Source of the DNA: Faecalibacillus intestinalis
Lineage (GTDB): Bacteria; Bacillota_I; Bacilli_A; Erysipelotrichales; Coprobacillaceae
Direction: 5' to 3'
NCBI RefSeq assembly: GCF_003024685.1
Contig: NZ_PYLQ01000009.1
Coordinates: 27,349 to 91,348, forward strand
DNA length: 64,000 nucleotides
The notes under the pieces were generated by a model. It did no database searches, was not told the DNA's origin, and saw only the letters and a list, made by a program, of their open reading frames with translations. The position numbers were made by a program, and so were the translations under genes. Positions 23,781-33,505 of this stretch are shown piece after piece; position 1 is the stretch's first letter; every line of letters begins with the position of its first letter.

Positions 23781-26700
23781 ATGAGTAGATATGTATTAGG
23801 ATTAGATATTGGAATTACTTCTGTAGGGTATGGTGTAATAGATGTTGATAATGATTTATTTGTGGATTATGGGGTAAGACTTTTTAAAGAAGGAACTGCT
23901 GCAGAAAATGAAACACGAAGAACTAAAAGAGGATCTAGACGTCTAAAAAGAAGAAAATCAAATCGTTTAAATGATATGAAAAATCTTTTAAAGAAAAATG
24001 ATCTTTATTTTGATAATTATCGAAACTACAATCCATATGAAATGAGAGTTAAAGGGTTAAACGAAAAACTATCTTCTAAAGAACTGTGTACTGCCATTAT
24101 GCACATAACAAAATCAAGAGGAACAACTTTAGAAGTACTTGCTGATGAAAGTCAAGATGATGAAGGAACAAAAGCAATGCTTTCAAAAAATGCAAAAGAA
24201 TTAAGCAATGGAAAATATATTTGTGAAGTTCAATTGGATAGATTAAATAAGGATCATAAAGTAAGAGGAACGGAAAATAATTTTAAAACAGAAGATTATG
24301 TAAAAGAACTCAAAGAAATATTAAAACATCAAGATTTAAATGAAGAATTATGTAATCAAATTATTGAAATAGTTTCAAGAAGAAGACGTTATGATCAAGG
24401 TCCAGGTAGTGAAAAATCACCTACTCCTTATGGAAGTTATCGTCTGGTAGATGGTGTTTTAAAACATGTTAATTTAATTGATGAAATGCGGGGAAGATGC
24501 AGTGTTTATCCAAATGAATTTAGAGCACCAAAACAATCCTATACAGCTGAGTTATTTAATTTATTGAATGATTTAAATAATCTAACGATTAAAGGTGAAA
24601 AAATAACAGTTGAAGAAAAGAAAAAGGTTATCGCAGTTGTTAATGAAAAAGGAAATATTACAGTTAAACAATTACTTAAATTATTAGATGCTCAAGAAGA
24701 TGAAGTTACAGGATTTAGAATTGATAAAAATGATAAACCATTAATTACAGAATTTAAGGGTTATAGTAAAGTTTTAAAAGTCTTTAAAAAATATAACCAA
24801 CAAGAATTACTAGAAGATAAATTGATTGTTGATCAAGTTATTGACATATGTACAAAATCAAAAGGTATTGATGAAAGAAAAAAAGATATTAAAGAATTAT
24901 ATCCTGAATTTGATAATGAGTTAATTGAAGAATTAGCTTCAATTAAAGGTGTTTCTGCTTATCATTCATTATCTTTTAAAGCAATGCATATAATCAATAA
25001 AGAAATGCTTACAACAGAAATGAATCAAATACAAGTTCTTCATGAAATAGAAATGTTTGATAAAAATAGAAAATCATTAAAGGGTAAGAAAAATATTGAA
25101 CCTGATGAAGAAGCTATTCTATCTCCAGTTGCTAAAAGAGCACATCGAGAAACATTTAAAGTTATTAATGCGTTAAGAAAAAAATATGGTGAATTTGATA
25201 GTATTGTCATTGAAATGACTAGAGATAAAAATACCAGGGAACAAACAAAACGTATAAATGATAATCAAAAAAGATTTGAAAATATTAATAAAGAAGTAGA
25301 CGATATTATTAAAAATGCAGGCATTGATCCAGAAGAAGTTAATGGAAAAACTAAAACTAAGGTACGTCTTTATTTACAACAAGATTGTAAGACAGCCTAT
25401 ACGCAACAAGATATTGATTTACATACATTGATTTTTGATGATAAAGCATATGAAATCGATCATATTATTCCAATATCTGTTTCATTAGACGATTCACTTT
25501 CAAATAAGATACTAGCATCTCGTTTAGAAAACCAACAAAAAGGTAATCTAACACCAATGATGGCTTATTTAAAGGGAAAATTTACGGGTGGTAATTTAGA
25601 AAAATATAAATTATTTGTAAGTAGTAATAAAAATTTTAATGGCAAAAAAAGAAATAATTTACTTACTGAACAAGATATTACCAAGGAAGATGTAGCAAGA
25701 AAGTTTATTAATCGTAATTTAGTAGATACAAGCTATGCTTGTCGTACAGTATTAAATACTTTGCAACGCTATTTTAAAGATAATGAAATAGATACAAAAG
25801 TTCATACTATTAGAGGACAATCAACCAATATTTTTAGAAAACGAATAAATTTACAAAAAGATAGAGAGCAAGATTATTTTCATCATGCAATCGATGCATT
25901 GATTGTTGCTTCGTTAAAGAAAATGAATATTGTCAATTCATATTTAATGCATTACAACTATAGTGATTTATATGATGAGGAAACAGGGGAAGTGTTTGAT
26001 GTTTTACCTGATAAACAATTTATTGATCAAAGATATATTTCATTTATCTCTGATTTAAAAAATATTTATCAAGAATCGAATCAATATAACTTAGGTTATA
26101 TTACCCAAGAACAAATGCATTATCCACTTATCAAGGTATCTCATAAAATAGATACAAAACCAAATAGGCAAATTGCGGATGAAACAATATATAGTACAAG
26201 AAATATTGAAGGACAAGATATGCTAGTTGAAAAAATAAAAAATATCTATGATCCTAAAGAAAAGAAAGCAATTGAACTTGTTAATAATATTATTAATGAT
26301 GATACTGATAAGTATATTATGAAACATAAAGATCCTCAAACTTTTGAAAAAATAAAAGAAGTGGTATTAAATCATTTTAATGATTATAAAGATTCAAAAG
26401 AATATTATGTAATTGACAAAAAAGGTAAGTATTCTTTAAAAGAAGAAAGTCCTTTAACATCATATTATAATGAAAATGGAGCTATTACTAAATATTCTAA
26501 GAAAAATAATGGACCAGCAATTACATCAATGAAATTCTACTCTGAAAAACTAGGAAATCATTTAGCAATTACAGGTAATTATAATACAAATAATAAAAAG
26601 GTAATTTTAAAACAAATAAGCCCATATAGAACAGACTTTTATGTATCTCCTGAAGGAAAATATAAATTTGTTACAGTTAGATATAAAGATGTTTTTTATA

Positions 26701-27095
26701 AAGAAACAATTCATAAATTTGTCATAGATGAAAATTGGTATCATGAAGAAAAAATTAAAAAAGGAATTCTAGAAGATTGGAAATTTGTATGTTCAATGCA
26801 TCGAGATGAACTTATTGGACTTATCAAACCTGAAGGTAAAAAGTTTGTTTATGATGCTTCAATTGATGGTGGTCAAACACAATATCATGATGGTAAACAT
26901 TATGAAATCTTGAAGTTTACAGCAACGAATGATGAAAAGAAAGGAACTTTTGAAGTAAAACCGATTAACACTAACTGCTCAAAACGATTAATGCCATCTG
27001 TAGGACCTTTTATTAAAATTCAAAAATTTGCTACGGATGTTTTAGGAAATATATATGAAGTTAAAGATAATAGATTGAAATTAGAGTTCGATTAG
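23781..27095 (+). CDS. cas9: Cas9 RNA-guided endonuclease, compact type II-A
   Basis: A 1104-residue Cas9 nuclease that cuts DNA guided by crRNA:tracrRNA. RuvC-I LGLDIGITSVGYG (Asp9), arginine-rich bridge helix RRTKRGSRRLKRRKSNRL (about 53-70), RuvC-II IVIEMTRDK (Glu478), HNH YEIDHIIPIS with Asp560/His561 and Asn584, RuvC-III HHAIDALI (His702, Asp705). All catalytic residues are present, so it should be active. The length is close to compact Cas9s such as that of Staphylococcus aureus, well below the 1368 residues of S. pyogenes Cas9. The ATG has AGGAGG. The neighbours are tracrRNA, cas1, cas2 and csn2. PAM unknown. Confidence 0.97.
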   Translation: MSRYVLGLDIGITSVGYGVIDVDNDLFVDYGVRLFKEGTAAENETRRTKRGSRRLKRRKSNRLNDMKNLLKKNDLYFDNYRNYNPYEMRVKGLNEKLSSKELCTAIMHITKSRGTTLEVLADESQDDEGTKAMLSKNAKELSNGKYICEVQLDRLNKDHKVRGTENNFKTEDYVKELKEILKHQDLNEELCNQIIEIVSRRRRYDQGPGSEKSPTPYGSYRLVDGVLKHVNLIDEMRGRCSVYPNEFRAPKQSYTAELFNLLNDLNNLTIKGEKITVEEKKKVIAVVNEKGNITVKQLLKLLDAQEDEVTGFRIDKNDKPLITEFKGYSKVLKVFKKYNQQELLEDKLIVDQVIDICTKSKGIDERKKDIKELYPEFDNELIEELASIKGVSAYHSLSFKAMHIINKEMLTTEMNQIQVLHEIEMFDKNRKSLKGKKNIEPDEEAILSPVAKRAHRETFKVINALRKKYGEFDSIVIEMTRDKNTREQTKRINDNQKRFENINKEVDDIIKNAGIDPEEVNGKTKTKVRLYLQQDCKTAYTQQDIDLHTLIFDDKAYEIDHIIPISVSLDDSLSNKILASRLENQQKGNLTPMMAYLKGKFTGGNLEKYKLFVSSNKNFNGKKRNNLLTEQDITKEDVARKFINRNLVDTSYACRTVLNTLQRYFKDNEIDTKVHTIRGQSTNIFRKRINLQKDREQDYFHHAIDALIVASLKKMNIVNSYLMHYNYSDLYDEETGEVFDVLPDKQFIDQRYISFISDLKNIYQESNQYNLGYITQEQMHYPLIKVSHKIDTKPNRQIADETIYSTRNIEGQDMLVEKIKNIYDPKEKKAIELVNNIINDDTDKYIMKHKDPQTFEKIKEVVLNHFNDYKDSKEYYVIDKKGKYSLKEESPLTSYYNENGAITKYSKKNNGPAITSMKFYSEKLGNHLAITGNYNTNNKKVILKQISPYRTDFYVSPEGKYKFVTVRYKDVFYKETIHKFVIDENWYHEEKIKKGILEDWKFVCSMHRDELIGLIKPEGKKFVYDASIDGGQTQYHDGKHYEILKFTATNDEKKGTFEVKPINTNCSKRLMPSVGPFIKIQKFATDVLGNIYEVKDNRLKLEFD

Positions 27096-27103
27096 TCTAT
27101 AAT
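27075..27103 (+). promoter_or_regulatory. tracrRNA promoter inside the cas9 3' end
   Basis: TTGAAA (27075-27080), exactly 17 bp, TATAAT (27098-27103). The -35 lies in the cas9 coding end. Transcription would begin near 27110, just before the anti-repeat. Confidence 0.8.
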
Positions 27104-27109
27104 ATAGGT

Positions 27110-27187
27110 GGTTGTATTCTAGCAAAAATTTATATGACCTAACAAAACAAGGGTTTATCCCGGACTCGGCTCTTCGGAGCCTTTTTC
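27110..27187 (+). ncRNA. tracrRNA
   Basis: The anti-repeat (27115-27148) pairs with the 36-nt repeat: a 9-bp lower stem (GTTTTGTTA with TAACAAAAC), an internal loop CC opposite GACC, then an upper stem with 19 Watson-Crick pairs, one G-U and one mismatch. Downstream is a GGG-TTTA-TCCC nexus-like hairpin and a terminator GGCTC-TTCG-GAGCC plus T run. Same strand as cas9, between cas9 and cas1. It guides RNase III processing and Cas9 loading. Confidence 0.92.
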
Positions 27188-27198
27188 TTTTATAAAAA

Positions 27199-28092
27199 AT
27201 GAGTCATAGGATCATATATATTGAAAAATGTGAATGTTTGAAATTATATTTAGATAATATTAAGATTATTTACAATGATAATGATATTCTACTACCAATT
27301 TCAGACATTCAAATATTAGTTATAGATAATTACAAATCAAGTTTAAGTATACCCTTAATTAATAAATTAACAGAAAATAATGTATGTACAGTTATATGTG
27401 GAATAGATCATATTCCTAAAAGTTACATACTTCCAATGAATGGTCATTTTTCACAAAGTGGAAATATTAATAAACAAATAGAATGGGATAATAATAGAAA
27501 ACAAATCATGCATCAAAAAATAGCAAGGGCTAAAATACATAATCAAGCAGAAATATTAAAAGTAAATAATAAAAGTCAAGATGTAATAAATAAACTATAT
27601 CAATTTGAAAATGAGGTTCAAATTGATGATGTTACAAATAGAGAAGGTCTAGCTGCAAAAATGTATTTTAGAGAATTATTTGGTGATGATTTTATACGAT
27701 TTGATGAAGATGTAATCAATGCTGGATTAAATTATGGATATAGTATCTTTAGATCATTAATATCTTCTATTATTGTAGCTAAAGGTTATTTACCTAATTT
27801 AGGTATTTTTCATCGAGGCAAACAAAATATGTTTAATTTAAGTGATGATGTAATAGAAGTATTCAGACCAATTGTAGATCATTATGTTTATAATAATATG
27901 ATGGAAGATATTTTATTTAAACAAGAACATAGAGAAGCGTTAATACAACTTACAGCTAAGAAAATAGAAATCGATGGAAGAAAACAAACGGTTAATAATG
28001 CTATTTATGTTTATTTAGAAAGTATTTTAAAAGAATTAGAAACAAGTAAAGATGTCTATTTATTTCCTAAACCAATTTTATATGATTTATGA
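27199..28092 (+). CDS. cas1: CRISPR-associated endonuclease Cas1
   Basis: A 297-residue integrase of the type II Cas1 clade. The metal site residues fall at Glu149 (NREGLAAKMYF), His205 (IFHRGK) and Glu220 (DDVIEVFRP), as in S. pyogenes Cas1. It inserts new spacers with Cas2. The start MSHRIIYIEKCECL fits the family. The ATG lies 12 bp after the tracrRNA terminator with no Shine-Dalgarno; the only GGAG is in the terminator stem about 20 nt upstream, so translation initiation is atypical. It overlaps cas2 by 11 nt. Confidence 0.95.
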   Translation: MSHRIIYIEKCECLKLYLDNIKIIYNDNDILLPISDIQILVIDNYKSSLSIPLINKLTENNVCTVICGIDHIPKSYILPMNGHFSQSGNINKQIEWDNNRKQIMHQKIARAKIHNQAEILKVNNKSQDVINKLYQFENEVQIDDVTNREGLAAKMYFRELFGDDFIRFDEDVINAGLNYGYSIFRSLISSIIVAKGYLPNLGIFHRGKQNMFNLSDDVIEVFRPIVDHYVYNNMMEDILFKQEHREALIQLTAKKIEIDGRKQTVNNAIYVYLESILKELETSKDVYLFPKPILYDL

Positions 28093-28401
28093 ATTTATGA
28101 GATTGGTATTATTTTTTGACCTCCCCATGAAAACAAAAAAAGAAGTAAAAATATATACACATTTTAGAAAATATCTTATAAAGAATGGATATATGATGAT
28201 GCAGTTTTCTGTTTATTGTAAGATTTTTCCAAATAGAGAAGCTGCAGTTAAACATGTAAATATATTAAAAAAGAATGTTCCTAAAGAAGGACAAATTAGA
28301 TTATTGTTGGTTACAGAAAAGCAATATTCTAAAATAGAAATTATTGTTGGTGGGGTCTCGAATCAAGAAAAAACAGTAAATGCGGATTCTTTTATAAAAT
28401 T

Positions 28402-28405
<4 letters not shown>
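28082..28405 (+). CDS. cas2: CRISPR-associated endoribonuclease Cas2
   Basis: A 107-residue ferredoxin-like Cas2. MIYEFMRLVLFFDLPMKTKKEVKIYTHFRKYLIKNGY aligns with the type II-A Cas2 start MRYEALRLLCFFDLP; Asp13 is the conserved site. The C-terminus KIEIIVGGVSNQE is typical. This alignment decides for the ATG at 28082 (overlapping the cas1 end) over an upstream ATG. It overlaps csn2 by 4 nt (ATGA). Confidence 0.93.
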
Positions 28406-29235
<830 letters not shown>

Positions 29236-29284
29236 AATATTCAATATTTTATTATTTTTAAATATATGGTAACATGTATTTGAG
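29236..29284 (+). promoter_or_regulatory. CRISPR leader with leader-anchoring sequence
   Basis: Only 49 bp between csn2 and the first repeat. It ends in ATTTGAG (29278-29284), the leader-anchoring motif used for polarised spacer integration in type II-A systems. ATATGGTAAC (29264-29273) is the reverse complement of GTTACCATAT in repeat 1 (29290-29299), a perfect 10-bp inverted repeat. Confidence 0.75.
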
Positions 29285-30376
29285 GTTTTGTTACCATATG
29301 ATTTTTTGCTAGAATAAGACAACAACTGCTTATCAGTCGGCTTTCTTGCCGTTTTGTTACCATATGATTTTTTGCTAGAATAAGACTAAATAAACAAATC
29401 AGGAGGACACTATTTTGTTTTGTTACCATATGATTTTTTGCTAGAATAAGACGGGAATTAAAAAGGAGATTAAGAAATGGCTGTTTTGTTACCATATGAT
29501 TTTTTGCTAGAAGAAGACTAGCTGTTGACGGTATTTCTTATTTACATGGTTTTGTTACCATATGATTTTTTGCTAGAATAAGACTATTTAAAAATGTAGA
29601 CGTCCAACGGAACAGTTTTGTTACCATATGATTTTTTGCTAGAATAAGACTTGGGGACTTTTTACAGTTTAGGGTTTACAGTTTTGTTACCATATGATTT
29701 TTTGCTAGAATAAGACTCATGGGTTCAATATTCTATGCTATTTTCTGTTTTGTTACCATATGATTTTTTGCTAGAATAAGACGTGGAAAAGGAAGAACTG
29801 ACGATTGTTTGTGTTTTGTTACCATATGATTTTTTGCTAGAATAAGACTCTTGATAATATGGTATTGGGCTGAAGGACGTTTTGTTACCATATGATTTTT
29901 TGCTAGAATAAGACAAAGATACACACCAGTATTTTATGGCGACGGTTTTGTTACCATATGATTTTTTGCTAGAATAAGACTAGGCGGTCGCAAGTCCGCG
30001 TAAATAGTGAGTTTTGTTACCATATGATTTTTTGCTAGAATAAGACATGACGATGCAAGGTTCGAAAAATCGTTCAGTTTTGTTACCATATGATTTTTTG
30101 CTAGAATAAGACTGTCATATTGATATTAATACTTGATTTACCGTTTTGTTACCATATGATTTTTTGCTAGAATAAGACAAGAAAAGAATGCTTCTCAACA
30201 GGCAGTAAGTTTTGTTACCATATGATTTTTTGCTAGAATAAGACGAAGTAGTGCCCAAGAAGAATCGTTATGTCGTTTTGTTACCATATGATTTTTTGCT
30301 AGAATAAGACTAAATATTAAAGATGAAACTTGTTCCATCTGTTTTGTTACCATATGTGTTTTTTGATAGATTTAAT
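29285..30376 (+). CRISPR. Type II-A CRISPR array, 17 repeats and 16 spacers
   Basis: 36-bp repeats beginning GTTTTGTTACCATATG and ending CTAGAATAAGAC, spaced by 16 spacers that are each exactly 30 bp, giving a regular 66-bp period from 29285 to the last repeat at 30341. Repeat 4 (29483-29518) has one change near its end (GAAGAAGAC). The last repeat (30341-30376) is degenerate after base 16, marking the leader-distal, oldest end; the leader is thus on the csn2 side and crRNAs are read on the plus strand. No spacer has an evident match inside this window. Confidence 0.98.
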
Positions 30377-30384
30377 TTAAATGT

Positions 30385-30428
30385 AAAAAAAGAGATTTCT
30401 CAAGGATGCTATTTTGAAATCTCTTTTT
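30385..30428. terminator. Terminator after the CRISPR array
   Basis: Stem AGAGATTTC / GAAATCTCT extended by A and T runs, 16-nt loop, five T. It would end the pre-crRNA. Confidence 0.7.
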
Positions 30429-30451
30429 GCTTATAAAAATATTTACATAAA

Positions 30452-30478
30452 ATAAAAAAACAACCCGAAGGTTGTTGC
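30452..30478 (-). terminator. Terminator of tRNA-Arg copy 1
   Basis: AACAACC-CGAA-GGTTGTT hairpin with a T run on the minus strand. Confidence 0.85.
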
Positions 30479-30486
30479 TTATTAAA

Positions 30487-30563
30487 TGGCGTCCACGAAG
30501 GGATTCGAACCCCTGACCGCACGCTTAGAAGGCGTGTGCTCTATCCAGCTGAGCTACGTAGAC
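30487..30563 (-). tRNA. tRNA-Arg (TCT), copy 1
   Basis: 77 nt, acceptor GTCTACG, anticodon loop CTTCTAA (TCT), encoded CCA. Identical to the copy at 30704-30780. Confidence 0.96.
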
Positions 30564-30588
30564 ACTGCTTACTTTCAACTGCTCATAT

Positions 30589-30617
30589 ATATTAGCATGA
30601 ATATGAAATGATTGCAA
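30589..30617 (-). promoter_or_regulatory. Promoter of tRNA-Arg copy 1
   Basis: Minus strand TTGCAA (30612-30617), 17-bp spacer, TAATAT (30589-30594). Confidence 0.65.
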
Positions 30618-30670
30618 TAAAAAATTACAATTTTTTTTAAAATTTATATTTTGAAGAGATATATATAAAA

Positions 30671-30694
30671 TAAAAAACAACCCGAAGGTTGTTG
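30671..30694 (-). terminator. Terminator of tRNA-Arg copy 2
   Basis: Same AACAACC-CGAA-GGTTGTT hairpin and T run as after copy 1. Confidence 0.85.
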
Positions 30695-30703
30695 ATTATC
30701 AAA

Positions 30704-30780
30704 TGGCGTCCACGAAGGGATTCGAACCCCTGACCGCACGCTTAGAAGGCGTGTGCTCTATCCAGCTGAGCTACGTAGAC
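30704..30780 (-). tRNA. tRNA-Arg (TCT), copy 2
   Basis: 77 nt, identical to copy 1, including about 20 bp of 5' flank and the terminator; a tandem duplication with a 217-bp period. Confidence 0.96.
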
Positions 30781-30805
30781 ATTGCTTACTTTCAACTGCT
30801 CAACT

Positions 30806-30834
30806 AGAATAGCATATATTTTTTTAAAAAGCAA
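30806..30834 (-). promoter_or_regulatory. Promoter of tRNA-Arg copy 2
   Basis: Minus strand TTGCTT (30829-30834), 17-bp spacer, TATTCT (30806-30811). It differs from the copy 1 promoter, so the core promoters have diverged while the tRNAs stayed identical. Confidence 0.65.
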
Positions 30835-30841
30835 TACTTTT

Positions 30842-31312
30842 TTAAAAATCATCTAAATTTTTGAATTCAACCTTTAAATCTTTACCTTCTACATAAATAA
30901 CACAATAACTTCGATTACTTCCTCCACGAGGTAAAGTTGTAGATCCAGGATTAATAAGTGTATAACCATCAACTTCTTTATACATAGGAACATGCGTATG
31001 TCCTGAAAGTAGTACATCACAGTTTGCTTCTTGCAAAGTATAGATCATACTTGTTTCACGATCCATATATCCAAAACGATGCCCATGAGCAACTAAAAAG
31101 TTTAAATCTTCAACTTTAAATTTGATTTGATTTGGAAAATCACTATACCAATCATTATTTCCTTTAACACATAACCAATCTTGCATCATATATGTTTCAG
31201 CTTCACTGTCTCCACAATGAATATAAAAATCTCCATCAGGTTCTAATTCTTTTACACGGTCAATCATTTGATGATAACCATGACTATCTGACATTACTAC
31301 TATTTTTTTCAT
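30842..31312 (-). CDS. YfcE/MJ0936-type metallophosphoesterase
   Basis: A 156-residue calcineurin-like phosphodiesterase. Metal ligands: MSDSHGYH (about 6-13), HCGDSEAE, VKGNNDW, VAHGHRFG and LSGHTHVPMY. The single-domain length fits the YfcE family (about 160-180). ATG at 31312 lies after GGTGATG. In Bacillus the homologue ysnB sits near rph; here it is downstream of a GerMN-domain gene. The physiological substrate is unknown. Confidence 0.92.
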   Translation of the reverse strand: MKKIVVMSDSHGYHQMIDRVKELEPDGDFYIHCGDSEAETYMMQDWLCVKGNNDWYSDFPNQIKFKVEDLNFLVAHGHRFGYMDRETSMIYTLQEANCDVLLSGHTHVPMYKEVDGYTLINPGSTTLPRGGSNRSYCVIYVEGKDLKVEFKNLDDF

Positions 31313-31345
31313 TTTCATCACCAAAAATATTATAACAAAACTTTA

Positions 31346-32251
31346 CTAGATTTGTACAATATTATCGATTGATGTACTTACATTTTGATCTTCTTGAATA
31401 AGTTCATTATTAATATAGATATGGACTGAACTAACATCAGGAAGTGATAAAAATGATTTTTCAAGACGACTATAAAGAGTAGGAGAAATATTTTCGCTAT
31501 TATCTAGAATACGTGATGATAAATAGATAGAAAGTAAGCCATCGTTTAATTGTGATTTTTTAGTTGTTTCTACTTTAGTATTATTTTCAAAATGATCTAA
31601 TAATAAAGATACTTTTTGATCAATTGTTTGATTTGTGTTTTGAATACGTGTTGTTGTAGGAATATAATATGTTTTTCCAGCAATTTCTTTTTCGTTATAA
31701 ACAAGGACGGAAGAGGTTTGATAAAGATCAAAAGTGGATGTTTCAAAGTTATTAATACCTAAATTAGGAGTGATACAACTTAATGGTATTGTTGTATTTT
31801 CAAATGAAGAAACAGCTTTACCATCTATTTTCATATTGATTTTAGAAATACCATCTTTACAAAATAAATAGCTAAGAGCTTCACAAATATCTAAAGCTTG
31901 TTGATTATTTGATACTTTAAAATTATTTGTAAAATCAAACGTAAGTTGATTACTTTCCATAATTAAAGCATTAAGTTCTAATTTCTTATTAAAAATAGGA
32001 TAAAGTCCTAATTGAGTAAAATCTTTTGATTTCATTGTTTCAATAATCCCTCGAATATTATTTTCCTTATTATCCTTAACACCAATATCCACAGAAACAG
32101 GAATAAGCGTTTCATCTTGATCTTTAAAAATAACTGTTTGCATATTGGCTTTCTTTTTCACTGTTTTAACATCATCATTTTTAAAATAAACAAAGGTTGC
32201 AAAAGCACATAAAAAAATCATTGAAATATTTCTTAAATATTTTTTATACAT
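31346..32251 (-). CDS. GerMN-domain protein (GerM-like)
   Basis: A 301-residue secreted or membrane-anchored protein. One N-terminal membrane segment (about 9-24) without a lipobox. Two GerMN-like repeats: about 40-155 (GLYPIFNKKLELNALIMESNQLTFDFTNNF...CEALSYLFCKDGISKINMKIDG) and about 170-295 (LLSIYLSS...LEKSFLSLPDVSSVHIYINNE). Duplicated GerMN domains are found in GerM, a spore cortex/engulfment protein in Bacillus. The next gene downstream is the phosphoesterase. Confidence 0.75.
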   Translation of the reverse strand: MYKKYLRNISMIFLCAFATFVYFKNDDVKTVKKKANMQTVIFKDQDETLIPVSVDIGVKDNKENNIRGIIETMKSKDFTQLGLYPIFNKKLELNALIMESNQLTFDFTNNFKVSNNQQALDICEALSYLFCKDGISKINMKIDGKAVSSFENTTIPLSCITPNLGINNFETSTFDLYQTSSVLVYNEKEIAGKTYYIPTTTRIQNTNQTIDQKVSLLLDHFENNTKVETTKKSQLNDGLLSIYLSSRILDNSENISPTLYSRLEKSFLSLPDVSSVHIYINNELIQEDQNVSTSIDNIVQI

Positions 32252-32362
32252 GAAATCACCTCACTATTTAAAATATGAAAAGAGTGATAAAATAGTCTTA
32301 AAATTTGCCTTTTTTAAAGATTTATTTTATATTATAATAGCGAAAATGAAGGAGGGATAGTT

Positions 32363-32512
32363 GTGCCACTTACTGATGATGATTTTGTGAAGACTGGGAA
32401 ACTAGAGGGTTATAGTGAAATGATTCAAAAATTACATGAAGAAGAACAAACACAACCCGAAATCACTTATGATTTACAATTAGATGATGATGAGGATGAA
32501 GAAGAAAAATGA
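32363..32512 (+). CDS. Small acidic protein upstream of the helical-repeat gene
   Basis: A 49-residue protein starting with GTG 7 nt after GGAGGG. It begins MPLTDDDFVKTGKLEGY and ends in an acidic tail (QLDDDEDEEEK). Its stop overlaps the ATG of the next gene (ATGA), so the pair is translationally coupled. Function unknown; it may be a small partner of the next protein. Confidence 0.6.
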   Translation: MPLTDDDFVKTGKLEGYSEMIQKLHEEEQTQPEITYDLQLDDDEDEEEK

Positions 32513-33429
32513 TAGAAGATTTAATTGAAACAGGTCAATATAAAGAAGCGTTGCAATATTTAAATGATATGGATAATGAACAAGTACGTTATCAAAGACT
32601 TGTTTGTTTATATGGATTGAAAGAATTACAACAAGCTAAAAGAGAAGGTATGAAAGCAAAAGTTCTTGCTGGAGAAACTTATTATGATGTTGTTGCTATT
32701 TATGTATCGATTTTAAAAGATTTAGAAGAATTTGAAGAAGCTATTAATATTATTGTAGAGGAATTATCAATGCCTTATATTCCTTATCAATATGAAACAG
32801 TTTTTAATGCAGCTTATGATGAATTGTTATTAGCAAAACAAGAAGCATCTTTTGATGGGGTGACTCAAAAAGTCTTTAATGAAGAAGATATCGAAAATAT
32901 TTTAACTAAAAAAGATACAAATGAAGATTTACTTTATATGGCTATTGAACAAATGGAAGGCATGAATATTCGTCGTATGATTGTTCCTATTCGTCAATTT
33001 ATTAGAGATAATGATCAACCTGATTTTGCCAAAAGTTTATTAATAGAATTAATGATTGATCAAGAAATTGATGAAGATTTGGAAGTTGTCAAAAAAGGTG
33101 TGCACTACGATATTAACCCAAGTTATGCCCCAATGGTCTTGAATCAAGAATCTGGTGTTGAAATTTATAAATTGTTGATGGATGCTTTAGAAGATGATAA
33201 TCCATCTTTACTTACGATGTGTGAACAATTTTTAAATTTTTATCTTTATTCAATCTATCCAAAATATATTGATGAACAAGATTATCGTAGTATTGCAGGA
33301 GCTATTCATTATCATTTAGCATCTCTACAATATATAGATATTGAATTAGAAGATATTGAATATTTATATAATTGCAATCAAGAGGATGTAAAAGATGTAT
33401 TGGAAACAATACAATCAATCGAATATTAA
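32509..33429 (+). CDS. Helical-repeat protein, possibly DUF3196
   Basis: A 306-residue, strongly acidic, all-helical soluble protein. The first 100 residues look TPR-like (GQYKEALQYLNDMDNEQVRYQRLVCLYGLKELQQAKREGMKAKVL). No catalytic motif or membrane segment. It resembles DUF3196 proteins found upstream of trigger factor in Erysipelotrichia and Mollicutes, but that is from memory of gene context. Coupled to the small acidic gene before it. Confidence 0.55.
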   Translation: MIEDLIETGQYKEALQYLNDMDNEQVRYQRLVCLYGLKELQQAKREGMKAKVLAGETYYDVVAIYVSILKDLEEFEEAINIIVEELSMPYIPYQYETVFNAAYDELLLAKQEASFDGVTQKVFNEEDIENILTKKDTNEDLLYMAIEQMEGMNIRRMIVPIRQFIRDNDQPDFAKSLLIELMIDQEIDEDLEVVKKGVHYDINPSYAPMVLNQESGVEIYKLLMDALEDDNPSLLTMCEQFLNFYLYSIYPKYIDEQDYRSIAGAIHYHLASLQYIDIELEDIEYLYNCNQEDVKDVLETIQSIEY

Positions 33430-33444
33430 AATTTATTAATATAG

Positions 33445-33473
33445 TTGAATTTAAAAAAAGGTTAGTATATAAT
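33445..33473 (+). promoter_or_regulatory. Promoter of tig
   Basis: TTGAAT (33445-33450), 17 bp, TATAAT (33468-33473), 33 bp before the tig start. Confidence 0.75.
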
Positions 33474-33505
33474 GTCTTTTGATACGGAATAAGGAGAAAT
33501 ATATA

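Noticed and set aside
29241..29924. Minus-strand frames with repeated LILAKNHMVTK or SYSSKKSYGNK units
   Set aside because: These are translations of CRISPR repeats read through spacers.
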